A DNA stretch of 64,000 nt from Azoarcus indigens (lineage in GTDB: Bacteria > Pseudomonadota > Gammaproteobacteria > Burkholderiales > Rhodocyclaceae), in the NCBI RefSeq assembly GCF_004361735.1, contig NZ_SNVV01000010.1, positions 62,001 through 126,000 on the forward strand, given 5' to 3'. The stretch's first letter is position 1; each line of letters opens with the position of its first letter. The notes beneath the pieces were generated by a model. It was not told where the DNA came from and did no database searches. It saw only the letters and a list, made by a program, of their open reading frames with translations. Below are positions 29,609 to 38,479 of this stretch, in pieces. A program made the translations under genes and the position numbers.

Positions 29609-30304
29609 TCAGCCCGGCCGCCGCCTGCGTATGAATTCGACGACGTCGCCCAGGCTGTCGCCGCTGCCGTGCGGGCTTACATCCAGCGCCTCGGCCGGCT
29701 GGCCGTTGCGGTTGATCCAGAAGGTGGTATAGCCGAACCAGGTGGCGCCGGCCGCATCCCACCCATTGGCGGAAACGAACAGGATCTCCCGCGCCTCGCA
29801 GCCCAGCGCCGCCGGGCCCATCGCGTAGGCGTCCGGGTGCGGCTTGTAGCGCTCCACCTTCTCTACCGACAAAACATGGTCGAACAGGCCTGCCAGCCCG
29901 GCGCTGCGCACCGAGACCTCCAGCATCTGCGGCGTGCCGTTGGAGAGGATGGCGGTGGGCACGCCCAGGGCCTTCAGCTCGCGCAGCGCCGCCGCGTTCT
30001 CCGGGAAGGGCGACAGGCAGGAATACTGGTTCAGCAACTGGGTACCGGCTGCTTCGGACATCGCCAGGCCCAGCTTGCGGGCGGCGAAATCGAGGGCGTC
30101 GCGCGTCAGCTCCCAGAACGGACGGTGGCGTCCGGCCAGGGTGCGCAGCTGCGAGTATTCGATCTGCTTCTGCCGCCACAGCGCCGCCAGCGCCTCGCCC
30201 TTGCCGGGGAAGAGCTGCTCCGCCAGCAGTCCGACGGAATAGACGTCGAACAGGGTGCCGAAGGCGTCGAAGACAACGGCTTTCAGGCGGGGCGTAGCGG
30301 TCAT
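29609..30304 (-). CDS. Haloacid dehalogenase, type II (L-2-haloacid dehalogenase-like)
   Basis: A 231-residue HAD-superfamily hydrolase. Motifs: nucleophile in VFDAFGTLFDVYS, SNGTP (motif II), KPHPDAY (motif III lysine) and SANGWDAAGA, the exact signature pattern of L-2-haloacid dehalogenases. The family converts L-2-haloacids to D-2-hydroxyacids; the product from chloroacetate would be glycolate, one oxidation from glyoxylate, which makes its place upstream of malate synthase sensible. The start may be ATG 30304 or ATG 30325. The divergent LysR gene is a candidate regulator. Confidence 0.9.
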   Translation of the reverse strand: MTATPRLKAVVFDAFGTLFDVYSVGLLAEQLFPGKGEALAALWRQKQIEYSQLRTLAGRHRPFWELTRDALDFAARKLGLAMSEAAGTQLLNQYSCLSPFPENAAALRELKALGVPTAILSNGTPQMLEVSVRSAGLAGLFDHVLSVEKVERYKPHPDAYAMGPAALGCEAREILFVSANGWDAAGATWFGYTTFWINRNGQPAEALDVSPHGSGDSLGDVVEFIRRRRPG

Positions 30305-30515
30305 GGCGATGTCCGAGCTTTGCATTGCCGGGCCTCGTGGGCCCGCCGGTTCGTTCTTGTTGGGGGCGGCGCCGGCGGCGGGAGATCGTCCCGCGGCGGT
30401 CCGCTCGTCTGGGGGTAGCGTCTCCTCTCACCCCGTATTGAGGCCTAGTCTATTGCGCACGCGTTCGATACAGAAGATGCGCTAAGATCAATTGATCTTT
30501 TACTTTTGGTACAAG

Positions 30516-31418
30516 ATGGACCATCTCAAGCAGATCGAGAGCTTCGTGAACGTCGCCACCCGCGGCAGCCTCTCCGCCGCCGCCCGGCTGGAAGGGGTGA
30601 CGCCGGCGGTGATCGGCCGCCGGCTGGACGCGCTGGAGCAGCGCCTGGGCGTGAAGCTGATGGTGCGCACCACCCGCAGCATTGCCCTCACCTTCGAGGG
30701 CAGCGCTTTCCTTGAAGACTGCCAGCGCATCCTCCACGAGCTCGCCAACGCCGAGGCCTCGGTGACCCTGGGCGGCGTCAAGGCCAGCGGCCATGTGCGC
30801 ATCTCGGCGCCGGCCGGCTTCGGCCGCCGCCATGTGGCGCCGCTGGTGCGGGAATTCCTGGAAGCGAACCCGGAGGTGAGCTGCACGCTGGACCTCACCG
30901 ACCGCCTGGTGGACCTCGCCAACGAGGGCATAGACTGCGCCATCCGCATCGGTGGCCTGGCGGATTCCAGCCTGGTGTCGGTGCGGCTGGCGGAGAACCG
31001 CCGGGTGGTGGTCGCCAGCCCCGATTACCTCGCCCGCCGCGGCGTGCCGGTGACGCCGGACGAGCTCATCCGCCACACCTGCCTGTCGCTCGGCCAGCAG
31101 CGCGGCTGGCTGTTCCGCACCGGCGACGGCGACGTGGTGGCGGTGCGGGTGAGCGGTCGGCTGGAGTGCAACGACGGTGCGGTGCTGCACGACGCCGCGC
31201 TGGCCGGCGAAGGCCTGGCCTGGCGCTCGCTATGGGAAGTGGAGGCCGACCTGCGCGCCGGCCGGCTGGTGTCGGTGCTGGACCAGTACGCCGCCCCGGT
31301 CACCGGCATCTACGCCGTCTTTCCCCAGCGCCGCCAGCTGGCGCTGCGGGTGCGGTTGCTCATCGACCATTTCAAGAACCGCTACGGCAGGGCGGATTAC
31401 TGGCGGGAGGTGGGATGA
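30516..31418 (+). CDS. LysR-type transcriptional regulator
   Basis: A 300-residue LysR regulator: winged helix-turn-helix at about 1-60 (MDHLKQIESFVNVATRGSLSAAARLEGVTPAVIGRRLDALE in sequence) and a periplasmic-binding-like effector domain from about 90. The ATG at 30516 gives the canonical N terminus; a TTG start 24 nt upstream adds 8 unmatched residues. It diverges from the dehalogenase/aceB genes across a 211-bp gap, the standard layout for a LysR controlling its neighbour. The effector may be a haloacid or glyoxylate-related acid, but that is inference. Confidence 0.92.
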   Translation: MDHLKQIESFVNVATRGSLSAAARLEGVTPAVIGRRLDALEQRLGVKLMVRTTRSIALTFEGSAFLEDCQRILHELANAEASVTLGGVKASGHVRISAPAGFGRRHVAPLVREFLEANPEVSCTLDLTDRLVDLANEGIDCAIRIGGLADSSLVSVRLAENRRVVVASPDYLARRGVPVTPDELIRHTCLSLGQQRGWLFRTGDGDVVAVRVSGRLECNDGAVLHDAALAGEGLAWRSLWEVEADLRAGRLVSVLDQYAAPVTGIYAVFPQRRQLALRVRLLIDHFKNRYGRADYWREVG

Positions 31419-31458
31419 GGGCGGCCGGGCGGCGACTGACGCCGAGCTCGCGCTTTTT

Positions 31459-31479
31459 CCTTCTCCCCGTGGGAGAAGG
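31459..31479. repeat. Hairpin of a common dispersed repeat type
   Basis: CCTTCTCCC (31459-31467) and GGGAGAAGG (31471-31479) form a hairpin, followed by a GGGCCGGGGAGAGGG-like string. Short palindromic units of this kind recur between genes in many proteobacterial genomes. It could serve as terminator for the LysR gene. Only this copy is evident here. Confidence 0.5.
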
Positions 31480-31617
31480 GCCGGGGAGAGGGTGCGCAAG
31501 CGGGCCAAGCCACGGACAGCGGATCTGCACGAAGTGCCCGTGAGGGGCTTCAGCTGCTCGAGAGCGGGGCCAGTGGCGGATGTCGTCGAGCGAGGACGGG
31601 CAGCGTGTCAGGCTCGG

Positions 31618-31648
31618 CCTGCTGCTCAGAAGATCCTGAACAGGCGCC
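31618..31648. repeat. 31-nt element, copy 1 (left of OsmC-YcaO gene)
   Basis: This 31-nt stretch matches 34220-34250 at 27 of 31 positions in the same orientation. Both begin CCTG, share TGCTCAGAAGA, and end GAACAGGCGCC; copy 2 can pair CCTGTT with AACAGG. The two copies bracket the OsmC-YcaO gene. What the element is remains unknown. Confidence 0.7.
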
Positions 31649-31696
31649 AGCGCGAGTGGCGATTTGCACTGGCGCAGTGAGACGCTTGATCCGCTC

Positions 31697-33901
31697 CTAC
31701 CCCGGCACGGCCTCCGCCTTGGCCCGTGCCTTGTGCAGCTTCTTGTAGCTGTCGATCAGGCGCTGGTGTCTGTCCAGGCCCTCGAGCTTCATGCTCGTCG
31801 GCGTCAGGCCGAAGAAGCGCACGCTGCCGTCTACCGAGCCCATCGCCGCGTCCATCCGGGCGTCGCCGAACATGCGGCGGAAGTTGGCCTCGTAGTCTGC
31901 CAGTTCCAGTTCATCGTCCAGCAGCACTTCCAGCACCACGTTCAGCGCCTGGTAGAACAAGCCGCGCTCCACGGTGTTCTCGTTGTACTGCAGGTAGGCG
32001 CCGACCAGTTCGTGCGCCGCGTCGAATTGCTTGAGGGCGAGCTGGATCAGCAGCTTGAGTTCCAGGATGGTGAGCTGGCCCCAATCGGTGTTTTCGTCGA
32101 ACTCGATGCCGATCAGGGTGATGATGTCGGTGTAATCATCCAGCTCGCTCTCTTCCAGGCGTTCGAGCAGGGCTCGCAGGGCGTCGTCGTCCAGGCGGTG
32201 CAGGTTCAGGATGTCGGCACGGAAGGACAGCGCCTTGTTGGTGTTGTCCCAGATCAGATCCTCGATGGGATAGACCTCCGAATAGCCCGGCACCAGGATG
32301 CGGCAGGCGCTTGCTCCCAGCTGGTCGTAAACCGCCATGTACACTTCCTTGCCCATGTCTTCGAGGAGGCCGAACAGCGTCGCCGCCTCCTGGGCGGTGG
32401 AATTCCCGCCGTCGCCGGAGAAATCCCATTCGACGAAGTCGTAATCCGCCTTGGCGCTGAAGAAACGCCAGGACACCACGCCGCTGGAGTCGATGAAATG
32501 CTCGACGAAATTGTTCGGTTCGGTCAGCGCATTGCTTTCAAAAGTGGGCCGGGGTAGATCGTTCAGGCCCTCGAAGCTGCGGCCCTGCAGCAATTCGGTA
32601 AGGCTGCGCTCCAGCGCCACCTCGAGGCTGGGGTGCGCGCCGAAGGAGGCGAACACGCCGCCGGTTCGCGGATTCATCAGGGTGACGCACATCACCGGGA
32701 ATGCCCCACCCAGCGAAGCGTCTTTCACCAGCACGGGGAAACCCTGTTCCTCCAGCCCCCGGATGCCCGCCAGGATGCGGGGGTATTTCATCAGCACTTC
32801 CTGCGGCACATCGGGCAGCGCAAGCTCGCCTTCCAGGATTTCGCGTTTCACCGCGCGCTCGAATATCTCCGACAGGCATTGCACCTGTGCCTCGGCCAGC
32901 GTATTGCCGGCACTCATGCCGTTGCTGAGGAAGAGGTTGTCTATGAGATTGCTCGGGAAATAAACCACTTCGCCGTCCGATTGCCGCACATAGGGCAGCG
33001 AACAGATTCCGCGCTCGATATTGCCGGAATTGGTGTCGTACAGATGCGAGCCGCGCAATTCGCCATCCGGGTTGTAAATCCGCAGGCAGTATTCATCCAG
33101 GATTTCCGCCGGCAATGCATCCTTGCGGCCTGGCTTGAACCAGCGCTCGTCCGGATAGTGGACGAAGGCCGCATTGGCAATATCCTCGCCCCAGAACTGA
33201 TCGTTGTAGAAATGATTGCAATTCATCCGCTCGATGAATTCGCCTAGCGCCGAGGCCAGCGCGCTTTCCTTGGTCGAGCCCTTGCCATTGGTGAAACACA
33301 TCGGCGAATGCGCATCGCGGATATGCAGCGACCATACATTGGGAACCAGATTGCGCCAGGAGGCGATTTCGATCTTGATCCCCAACCCTGCGAGGATTCC
33401 CGACATATTGGCGATGGTCTGCTCCAGCGGCAGATCCTTGCCCGCGATACAGGTCTTCGCTTCGCTATCCGGATTCAGCGTGAGCAAGGCCTGGGCGTCG
33501 GCATCCAGGTTTTCGACCTCCTCGATGACGAAATCCGGGCCGGTCTGCACCACTCTTTTCACCGTGCAACGATCTATGGAACGCAGGATGCCCTGGCGAT
33601 CCTTGGCGGAAATGTCCTCTGGCAGCTCGACCTGGATCTTGAAGATCTGCTTGTAGCGATCCTCCGGGTCGACGATGTTGTTCTGCGACAGGCGGATGTT
33701 CTCGGTCGGAATATTGCGGGTGACGCAATACAGCTTCACGAAGTAGGCCGCGCACAGGGCGGACGAAGCCAGAAAGTAATCGAACGGCCCTGGCGCCGAA
33801 CCATCGCCCTTGTAGCGGATGGGCTGATCGGCGATTACCGTGAAGTCATCAAATTTGGCCTCGAGGCGAAGCTTGTCGAGGAAATTGACCTTGATTTCCA
33901 T
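31697..33901 (-). CDS. OsmC-YcaO fusion protein
   Basis: A 734-residue three-part protein. Residues about 1-150 are OsmC-like with Cys50 (SALCAAYFV) and Cys112 (DRCTVKRV) at the places of the peroxidatic thiol pair. Residues about 155-560 are a YcaO domain: ATP-binding glutamates in GEFIERM (221-224) and SEIFERAVKRE (345-348). The rest is a helical C-terminal domain. YcaO enzymes activate amide carbonyls with ATP; E. coli YcaO is linked to RimO-dependent modification of ribosomal protein S12, and others make azoline peptides. No leader-binding RRE domain is seen. It diverges from pqqA. Confidence 0.92.
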   Translation of the reverse strand: MEIKVNFLDKLRLEAKFDDFTVIADQPIRYKGDGSAPGPFDYFLASSALCAAYFVKLYCVTRNIPTENIRLSQNNIVDPEDRYKQIFKIQVELPEDISAKDRQGILRSIDRCTVKRVVQTGPDFVIEEVENLDADAQALLTLNPDSEAKTCIAGKDLPLEQTIANMSGILAGLGIKIEIASWRNLVPNVWSLHIRDAHSPMCFTNGKGSTKESALASALGEFIERMNCNHFYNDQFWGEDIANAAFVHYPDERWFKPGRKDALPAEILDEYCLRIYNPDGELRGSHLYDTNSGNIERGICSLPYVRQSDGEVVYFPSNLIDNLFLSNGMSAGNTLAEAQVQCLSEIFERAVKREILEGELALPDVPQEVLMKYPRILAGIRGLEEQGFPVLVKDASLGGAFPVMCVTLMNPRTGGVFASFGAHPSLEVALERSLTELLQGRSFEGLNDLPRPTFESNALTEPNNFVEHFIDSSGVVSWRFFSAKADYDFVEWDFSGDGGNSTAQEAATLFGLLEDMGKEVYMAVYDQLGASACRILVPGYSEVYPIEDLIWDNTNKALSFRADILNLHRLDDDALRALLERLEESELDDYTDIITLIGIEFDENTDWGQLTILELKLLIQLALKQFDAAHELVGAYLQYNENTVERGLFYQALNVVLEVLLDDELELADYEANFRRMFGDARMDAAMGSVDGSVRFFGLTPTSMKLEGLDRHQRLIDSYKKLHKARAKAEAVPG

Positions 33902-34511
33902 GGGGGAATCCTGAAATGGCGTTCAACAGATCGGCCGCCATTATCTTTGAACCGCCGAGTAGCGGTTTGCAGATTCGAGCCTGACTCGAGCACGCTGCGA
34001 CCTCTGCCGCGCATCGTCGGTCCCTGCCGCGGGGGAGCGCGTCGCCCCGGACGCTCATCCTTCCGCCAGACGAGGCGGCATCCGCTTGCACTCCATCTCC
34101 CGTTGGAAAATCCGGCGGAAGAAGAACCCGTGGTAGATCGACACGTTCCGGCGCTTGGGGAAGAAGGGGGCGCGAAGGCCCCGCACCAGCCTGCAGTCGA
34201 TCTCTCTCGGCTTTCCCGGCCTGTTGCTCAGAAGACCGCGAACAGGCGCCGAGGGATGGGGGAATCGGAGCGGCCGTTGTACCGCGATGCCGCTCGGTAT
34301 CTTCCGGCCGGCCTCCCATTCCCGCGGCCGCAGCTCGTCTTCCCCCGCCTGGCGAACATCACCGTCCTTCATTCCCGAAAATCGCTAGCCCGGTTTCACG
34401 CTTTTGCGGACGCTTCCCGCCCCGGGCCACGCGCATCCTTCTGTTCGCGCCGGGGCAACCGGGCCGGCGCCGGACCAGCCAGGTCCGTCATCCACCTACA
34501 GGAGAATCGCC
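33902..34511. promoter_or_regulatory. 610-bp intergenic region between OsmC-YcaO and pqqA
   Basis: This gap separates divergent genes and must hold both promoters. It contains copy 2 of the 31-nt element and no protein I can support; a minus-strand open frame at 34055-34372 has a basic, aromatic C terminus but no recognisable domain or ribosome site. An AGGAGA site directly precedes pqqA. I could not assign -35/-10 boxes with confidence. Confidence 0.45.
34220..34250. repeat. 31-nt element, copy 2 (right of OsmC-YcaO gene)
   Basis: Second copy of the element at 31618-31648, same orientation, 27 of 31 identical. Its ends CCTGTT and AACAGG are complementary and could form a 6-bp stem. It lies in the 610-bp gap upstream of pqqA. 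Confidence 0.7.
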
Positions 34512-34586
34512 ATGAAATGGGAAACCCCGAGCGCAGTCGATTTCCGCTTCGGCTTCGAAATCACCATGTACATCGCCACCCGCTGA
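34512..34586 (+). CDS. pqqA: PQQ precursor peptide PqqA
   Basis: A 24-residue peptide, MKWETPSAVDFRFGFEITMY plus IATR, too short for usual gene callers. Glu16 and Tyr20 form the conserved ExxxY pair that PqqE cross-links to build pyrroloquinoline quinone. It has an AGGAGA ribosome site and is followed by pqqB, pqqC, pqqD and pqqE. Length and sequence match the family closely. Confidence 0.97.
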   Translation: MKWETPSAVDFRFGFEITMYIATR

Positions 34587-34593
34587 GCGACCT

Positions 34594-34623
34594 CCCGGCG
34601 GCGCGGCCAACGCTGCCGCCGGG
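34594..34623 (+). promoter_or_regulatory. Hairpin between pqqA and pqqB
   Basis: CCCGGCGGC (34594-34602) pairs with GCCGCCGGG (34615-34623) around a 12-nt loop, starting 7 nt after the pqqA stop. No T-tract follows. It probably stabilises a short pqqA mRNA or attenuates read-through, giving more precursor peptide than enzymes; that role is inference. Confidence 0.6.
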
Positions 34624-34642
34624 TCTCCGGAATCCATCCGCG

Positions 34643-35554
34643 ATGAAGATACGCATCCTCGGCGCAGCGGCCGGTGGCGGCTTTCCGCAGTGGAACTGCA
34701 ACTGCCGCAACTGCAGCGGCCTGCGCAGCGGCACGCTGCGGGCCAGGGCGCGCAGCCAGTCCTCGATCGCAGCCAGCGGCGATGGCGAGCACTGGCTGCT
34801 GGTCAACGCCTCGCCGGACGTGCTGCAGCAGTTGCGCGGCTTTCCCGCGCTGCAGCCGGGGCGGGTGCTGCGCGACAGCGCCATCGCCGCCATCCTGCTC
34901 ATCGACGCCCAGATCGACCACAGCACCGGCCTGTTGATGTTGCGCGAGCACCTGAAGCCGCATGCGCTGTGGTGCACCGCCGCGGTGCATGAAGACCTGA
35001 GCGGCGCCTACCCGCTGTTCCCTCTGCTCTCCGCCTACTGCGGGCTGGACTGGCACGAGCTGCCGCTGGCGCGGCAGGTGGCGGTGGAGGGCGTGCCGGG
35101 GCTGACGCTGTCTGCGCTGGCGCTGCACAGCAATGCGCCGCCGTATTCGCCTTACCGCGACCGCCCGCGCGAGGGCGACAACGTCGGCATCAGCCTCATC
35201 GCCGCCAACGGCCGACGGCTGTTCTACGCCCCTGGCCTGGGGGAGATGACGCCGGCGGTGTGGGCGGCGATGCGCGAGGCCGACTGCGTACTGGTGGACG
35301 GCACGCTGTGGACCGACGATGAACTCATCCGCCTCGGCGTCTCCAGCCGCAGCGCGCGGGAGATGGGCCATCTGCCGCTGTCCGGCGCCGGCGGCATGCT
35401 GGCATGGCTGGCGCGGCTGCCGGCCGGCACCCGCAAGGTGCTCATCCACATCAACAACACCAACCCGGTGCTGGACGAAGACAGCCCGGAACATGCCGAA
35501 CTCGCCGCCCGCGGGGTGGAACTGGCGTGGGACGGCATGGAGATAGACCTGTGA
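34643..35554 (+). CDS. pqqB: PQQ biosynthesis protein PqqB
   Basis: A 303-residue metallo-beta-lactamase-fold protein of PQQ synthesis, thought to hydroxylate a tyrosine-derived intermediate. Starts [19 protein letters not shown] with the family's CNCRNC cysteines; later blocks are [24 protein letters not shown] and [15 protein letters not shown]. Length is typical. The ATG at 34643 gives the conserved N terminus although the frame is open for over 1 kb upstream. It is followed by pqqC after 52 bp. Confidence 0.97.
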   Translation: MKIRILGAAAGGGFPQWNCNCRNCSGLRSGTLRARARSQSSIAASGDGEHWLLVNASPDVLQQLRGFPALQPGRVLRDSAIAAILLIDAQIDHSTGLLMLREHLKPHALWCTAAVHEDLSGAYPLFPLLSAYCGLDWHELPLARQVAVEGVPGLTLSALALHSNAPPYSPYRDRPREGDNVGISLIAANGRRLFYAPGLGEMTPAVWAAMREADCVLVDGTLWTDDELIRLGVSSRSAREMGHLPLSGAGGMLAWLARLPAGTRKVLIHINNTNPVLDEDSPEHAELAARGVELAWDGMEIDL

Positions 35555-35606
35555 GCCGCCGCAGCGCAGCGGCCGGCCGGCGCGAGCGCCACCAAGGAGA
35601 ACGCAG

Positions 35607-36374
35607 ATGATGGATACCGCCACCCTGGCCGACCCCGCGCTGCATCAGGGCGCCGCCAGCGAAGCGCCGTTGAGCCGGGCCGCTTTCGAGGCCCGCCTGC
35701 GCGGCCATGAATCCCGTTACCACATTCATCACCCCTTCCACCGCCTGATGGCCGAGGGCCGGCTCAGCCGCGCCCAACTGCAGGGCTGGGTGGCGAACCG
35801 CTTCTATTACCAGCTCGCCATTCCGCGCAAGGACGCCGCCATCCTCGCCAACTGCCCGGACCGCGAGATCCGCCGGGAGTGGGTGCAGCGCATCCTGGAC
35901 CACGACGGCCGTGGCGACGATCCCGGCGGCATCGAGGCCTGGATCGCGCTGGCCGAGGCAGTGGGCATAGTCCGCGAGGAGTTGCTGTCGCTGCGCCGGG
36001 TGGTGCCGGCGGCGCGCTTCGCGGTGGATGCCTATGTCGAGTTTGCTCGCCGCCAGCCGTGGCAGGAGGCGGTGGCGAGCAGCCTCACCGAGCTGTTCGC
36101 GCCCCACATCCACCAGCAGCGCATCGACCTCTGGCCGGCGCACTACCCCTGGGTGAAGCCGGAAGGCCTGGCCTATTTCCGCAAGCGCCTGCAGCAGGCG
36201 CGCCGCGATGTGGACCACGGCCTCGCCTTCACGCTGGACTACTTCGGCCAGAGCCGCGCGCTGCAGGAGCGGGCGGTGGACATCCTGCGCTTCAAGCTGG
36301 ACGTGCTGTGGGCGCTGGCCGACGCCATCCTGCTCGACCAGTGCGAGATCGAGATCAAGGGGGCGAAGGCATGA
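35607..36374 (+). CDS. pqqC: Pyrroloquinoline-quinone synthase PqqC
   Basis: A 255-residue cofactorless oxidase that performs ring closure and the eight-electron oxidation yielding PQQ. Blocks: [63 protein letters not shown] and [24 protein letters not shown], all typical of the heme-oxygenase-like helical fold. The ATG follows AAGGAGAACG. Its stop overlaps the pqqD start by 4 nt. Confidence 0.97.
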   Translation: MMDTATLADPALHQGAASEAPLSRAAFEARLRGHESRYHIHHPFHRLMAEGRLSRAQLQGWVANRFYYQLAIPRKDAAILANCPDREIRREWVQRILDHDGRGDDPGGIEAWIALAEAVGIVREELLSLRRVVPAARFAVDAYVEFARRQPWQEAVASSLTELFAPHIHQQRIDLWPAHYPWVKPEGLAYFRKRLQQARRDVDHGLAFTLDYFGQSRALQERAVDILRFKLDVLWALADAILLDQCEIEIKGAKA

Positions 36375-36829
36375 GCGCCGCGGGTTTTCAGGCTGATGGG
36401 GAGGTGCGGCGCTGCGCGAATGCGGCGGGTGACGGCGGCGCGCCGGAGGTCGTAGCCGGCGGCGCGGGGCCGGCGCGGGAGGGCGCGCCGGGCGGAGGCA
36501 ATGCAGCCCTGTCTGCCGCGGCCTTCCTCGGGCAACCGGCGGCCACTGCGCCTTCTCCGGCAAGCGGTGCGGGCCACGCTCCGCACCTGTCGCCGCGCTT
36601 CCGCCTGCAATGGGAAGCGGCGCAGCAGGCCTGGGTGCTGCTCTACCCGGAAGGCATGGTCAGGCTCAACCACAGCGCGGCTGAGATCCTGCGCCGCTGC
36701 GACGGCAGCCGTGATGCGGCGGCGCTCACCGCCGAGCTCGAAGCCGCTTTCGACACCTGCGACCTGCAGGCGGAGGTGGCGGCCTTCCTCGCCCACGCCC
36801 GCGAGCGCGGCTGGGTGCAGGGCGGATGA
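36371..36829 (+). CDS. pqqD: PQQ biosynthesis peptide chaperone PqqD, N-terminally extended
   Basis: A 152-residue protein whose C-terminal 82 residues (from about [20 protein letters not shown]) are a standard PqqD, the chaperone that presents PqqA to PqqE. Free PqqD is usually about 90 residues; here about 68 residues rich in Ala, Gly and Pro precede it. The ATG overlaps the pqqC stop (ATGA), a strong reason to accept the long form, though an internal start cannot be excluded. pqqE follows. Confidence 0.9.
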   Translation: MSAAGFQADGEVRRCANAAGDGGAPEVVAGGAGPAREGAPGGGNAALSAAAFLGQPAATAPSPASGAGHAPHLSPRFRLQWEAAQQAWVLLYPEGMVRLNHSAAEILRRCDGSRDAAALTAELEAAFDTCDLQAEVAAFLAHARERGWVQGG

Positions 36830-36981
36830 GGCGGCGGGGCGGGCAGTCGCCGCCGCGCTGCTTGCCCGAATCCACCCTTGCGCCCGCCTGTCGGTCGGAC
36901 CAAGCCCGTCGCAGGTCGGACGAGCGTGGCGCCGCGGCCAGCAGGCAGCAGTTCGACCACACCGCACAGGAACCCCCGCAG

Positions 36982-38175
36982 ATGGACATGACGCCGCCCT
37001 CCCCGCCGCCCGGCCACCAGCAGCCCGGTCCGCCGCTGTGGCTGCTCGCCGAGCTCACCTACCGCTGCCCGCTGCACTGCGCCTTCTGCTACAACCCGGT
37101 GGATTTCGCCCATACCGGCGCCGAGCTGGGCACCGAAGACTGGCTGCGGGTGCTGGGTGAGGCGCGTGCCGCCGGCAGCGTGCAATGCGGCTTTTCCGGC
37201 GGCGAACCGCTGCTGCGCGACGACCTCGAAATCCTGGTCGCCGAGGCCCATCGGCTGGGCTACTACACCAATCTGCTGACCTCCGGCGTCGGCCTTACCG
37301 AGGCCAGGGCGAGGGCGCTGCGGGCCGCCGGGCTGGACCATGTCCAGCTTTCCTTCCAGGACGCCAGCCGCGAGGTGAACGACTTCCTCTCCCACACCCG
37401 CAGCTTCGACCTCAAGCGCCGGGTTGCGGCGCTGATCAAGGCCCAGGGCTGGCCGATGGTGATGAACTGCGTCATCCACCGCCTCAACATCGACCATATC
37501 GACCGCATCATCGAACTCGCCATCGAGGTCGAGGCCGAGTACCTGGAACTGGCCAACAGCCAGTACTACGCCTGGGCCCTGCACAACCGCGACCACCTGC
37601 TGCCCAGCCGCGCCCAGCTGGAGCGCGCCGAGCGCACCGTCGCCGACTATCGCGCCCGCTTGGGCGAGCGCATGCGTCTCTTCTTCGTCGTGCCGGACTA
37701 CTACGAAGGCCGGCCGAAGAAGTGCATGAACGGCTGGGGCAACGTCTTCCTCACCGTCACCCCCGACGGCACCGCGCTGCCCTGCCACACCGCCCGCATG
37801 CTGCCCGGCCTGGCCTTTCCCAACGTGCGGGAGCAGGCGGTGGCCGACATCTGGTACCGCTCCGAAGGCTTCAACCGCTACCGCGGCGATGGCTGGATGC
37901 GAGAGCCCTGCCGCCGCTGCCCGGACAAGGAAAAAGACCTCGGCGGCTGCCGCTGCCAGGCCTGGCAACTCGCCGGCGACCCCGCCGCCGCCGATCCCGC
38001 CTGCGCCCGCTCGCCGGATCACCACCGGGTGCTGGCAGCGGTGGAGCGGGCCAATCACCCGCAGCCGGCAGCCGTCGCGCCGCTGCTGTTCCGCGACCCC
38101 GCCCGCTCCCGCAGGCTGGGCCGCGCCGACCCCCGCTACCCGCCGCCCACAGGCTTGAAGCCACCCGCGCCCTAA
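36982..38175 (+). CDS. pqqE: PqqA peptide cyclase PqqE (radical SAM)
   Basis: A 397-residue radical SAM/SPASM enzyme that forms the C-C bond between Glu16 and Tyr20 of PqqA. The SAM cluster motif is C29xxxC33xxC36 (CPLHCAFC), with GFSGGEPLLRDD after it; SPASM cysteines appear in KKCMNGWG, LPCHTARM, CRRCPDKEKDLGGCRC. The ATG at 36982 follows AGGAACC; an ATG at 36826 overlapping the pqqD stop would add 52 unmatched residues. pqqF is not in the window. Confidence 0.96.
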   Translation: MDMTPPSPPPGHQQPGPPLWLLAELTYRCPLHCAFCYNPVDFAHTGAELGTEDWLRVLGEARAAGSVQCGFSGGEPLLRDDLEILVAEAHRLGYYTNLLTSGVGLTEARARALRAAGLDHVQLSFQDASREVNDFLSHTRSFDLKRRVAALIKAQGWPMVMNCVIHRLNIDHIDRIIELAIEVEAEYLELANSQYYAWALHNRDHLLPSRAQLERAERTVADYRARLGERMRLFFVVPDYYEGRPKKCMNGWGNVFLTVTPDGTALPCHTARMLPGLAFPNVREQAVADIWYRSEGFNRYRGDGWMREPCRRCPDKEKDLGGCRCQAWQLAGDPAAADPACARSPDHHRVLAAVERANHPQPAAVAPLLFRDPARSRRLGRADPRYPPPTGLKPPAP

Positions 38176-38194
38176 GGTATAGTCGGCGCCCTTC

Positions 38195-38270
<76 letters not shown>

Positions 38271-38355
38271 TAGTTTCAAGCACTTAGCTCGGCCTCGCGC
38301 CGGGCTTTTTGCAAATTCGGCCGGCTTTTTGCCGGCCGGGTGCGACTTTGGTTCA

Positions 38356-38382
38356 AACGGCCCGCTTGCTGCGGGCCGTTTT
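38356..38382 (+). terminator. Terminator downstream of tRNA-Thr
   Basis: A 10-bp stem, AACGGCCCGC (38356-38365) with GCGGGCCGTT (38371-38380), leads into TTTTCATTT. It lies 85 nt after the tRNA and would end the tRNA transcript. Confidence 0.85.
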
Positions 38383-38479
38383 CATTTCCGCTGCGGGTTT
38401 GCTCGCAGGCTGGCTCGGCGCGATGCCGGCGGACGGGTGGCTCGCGCTACCGGATGCGGCACGCCTGGGCTCTCAGGCT

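Noticed and set aside
34055-34372. Possible minus-strand gene of 105 codons upstream of pqqA
   Set aside because: No domain, no ribosome site and it runs through the 31-nt repeat; the basic, aromatic C terminus alone is not enough.
33902-34511. Azoline-type RiPP precursor peptide for the YcaO protein
   Set aside because: I read this gap on both strands and found no short frame with a Cys/Ser/Thr-rich core and ribosome site; the OsmC-YcaO protein also shows no leader-binding domain.
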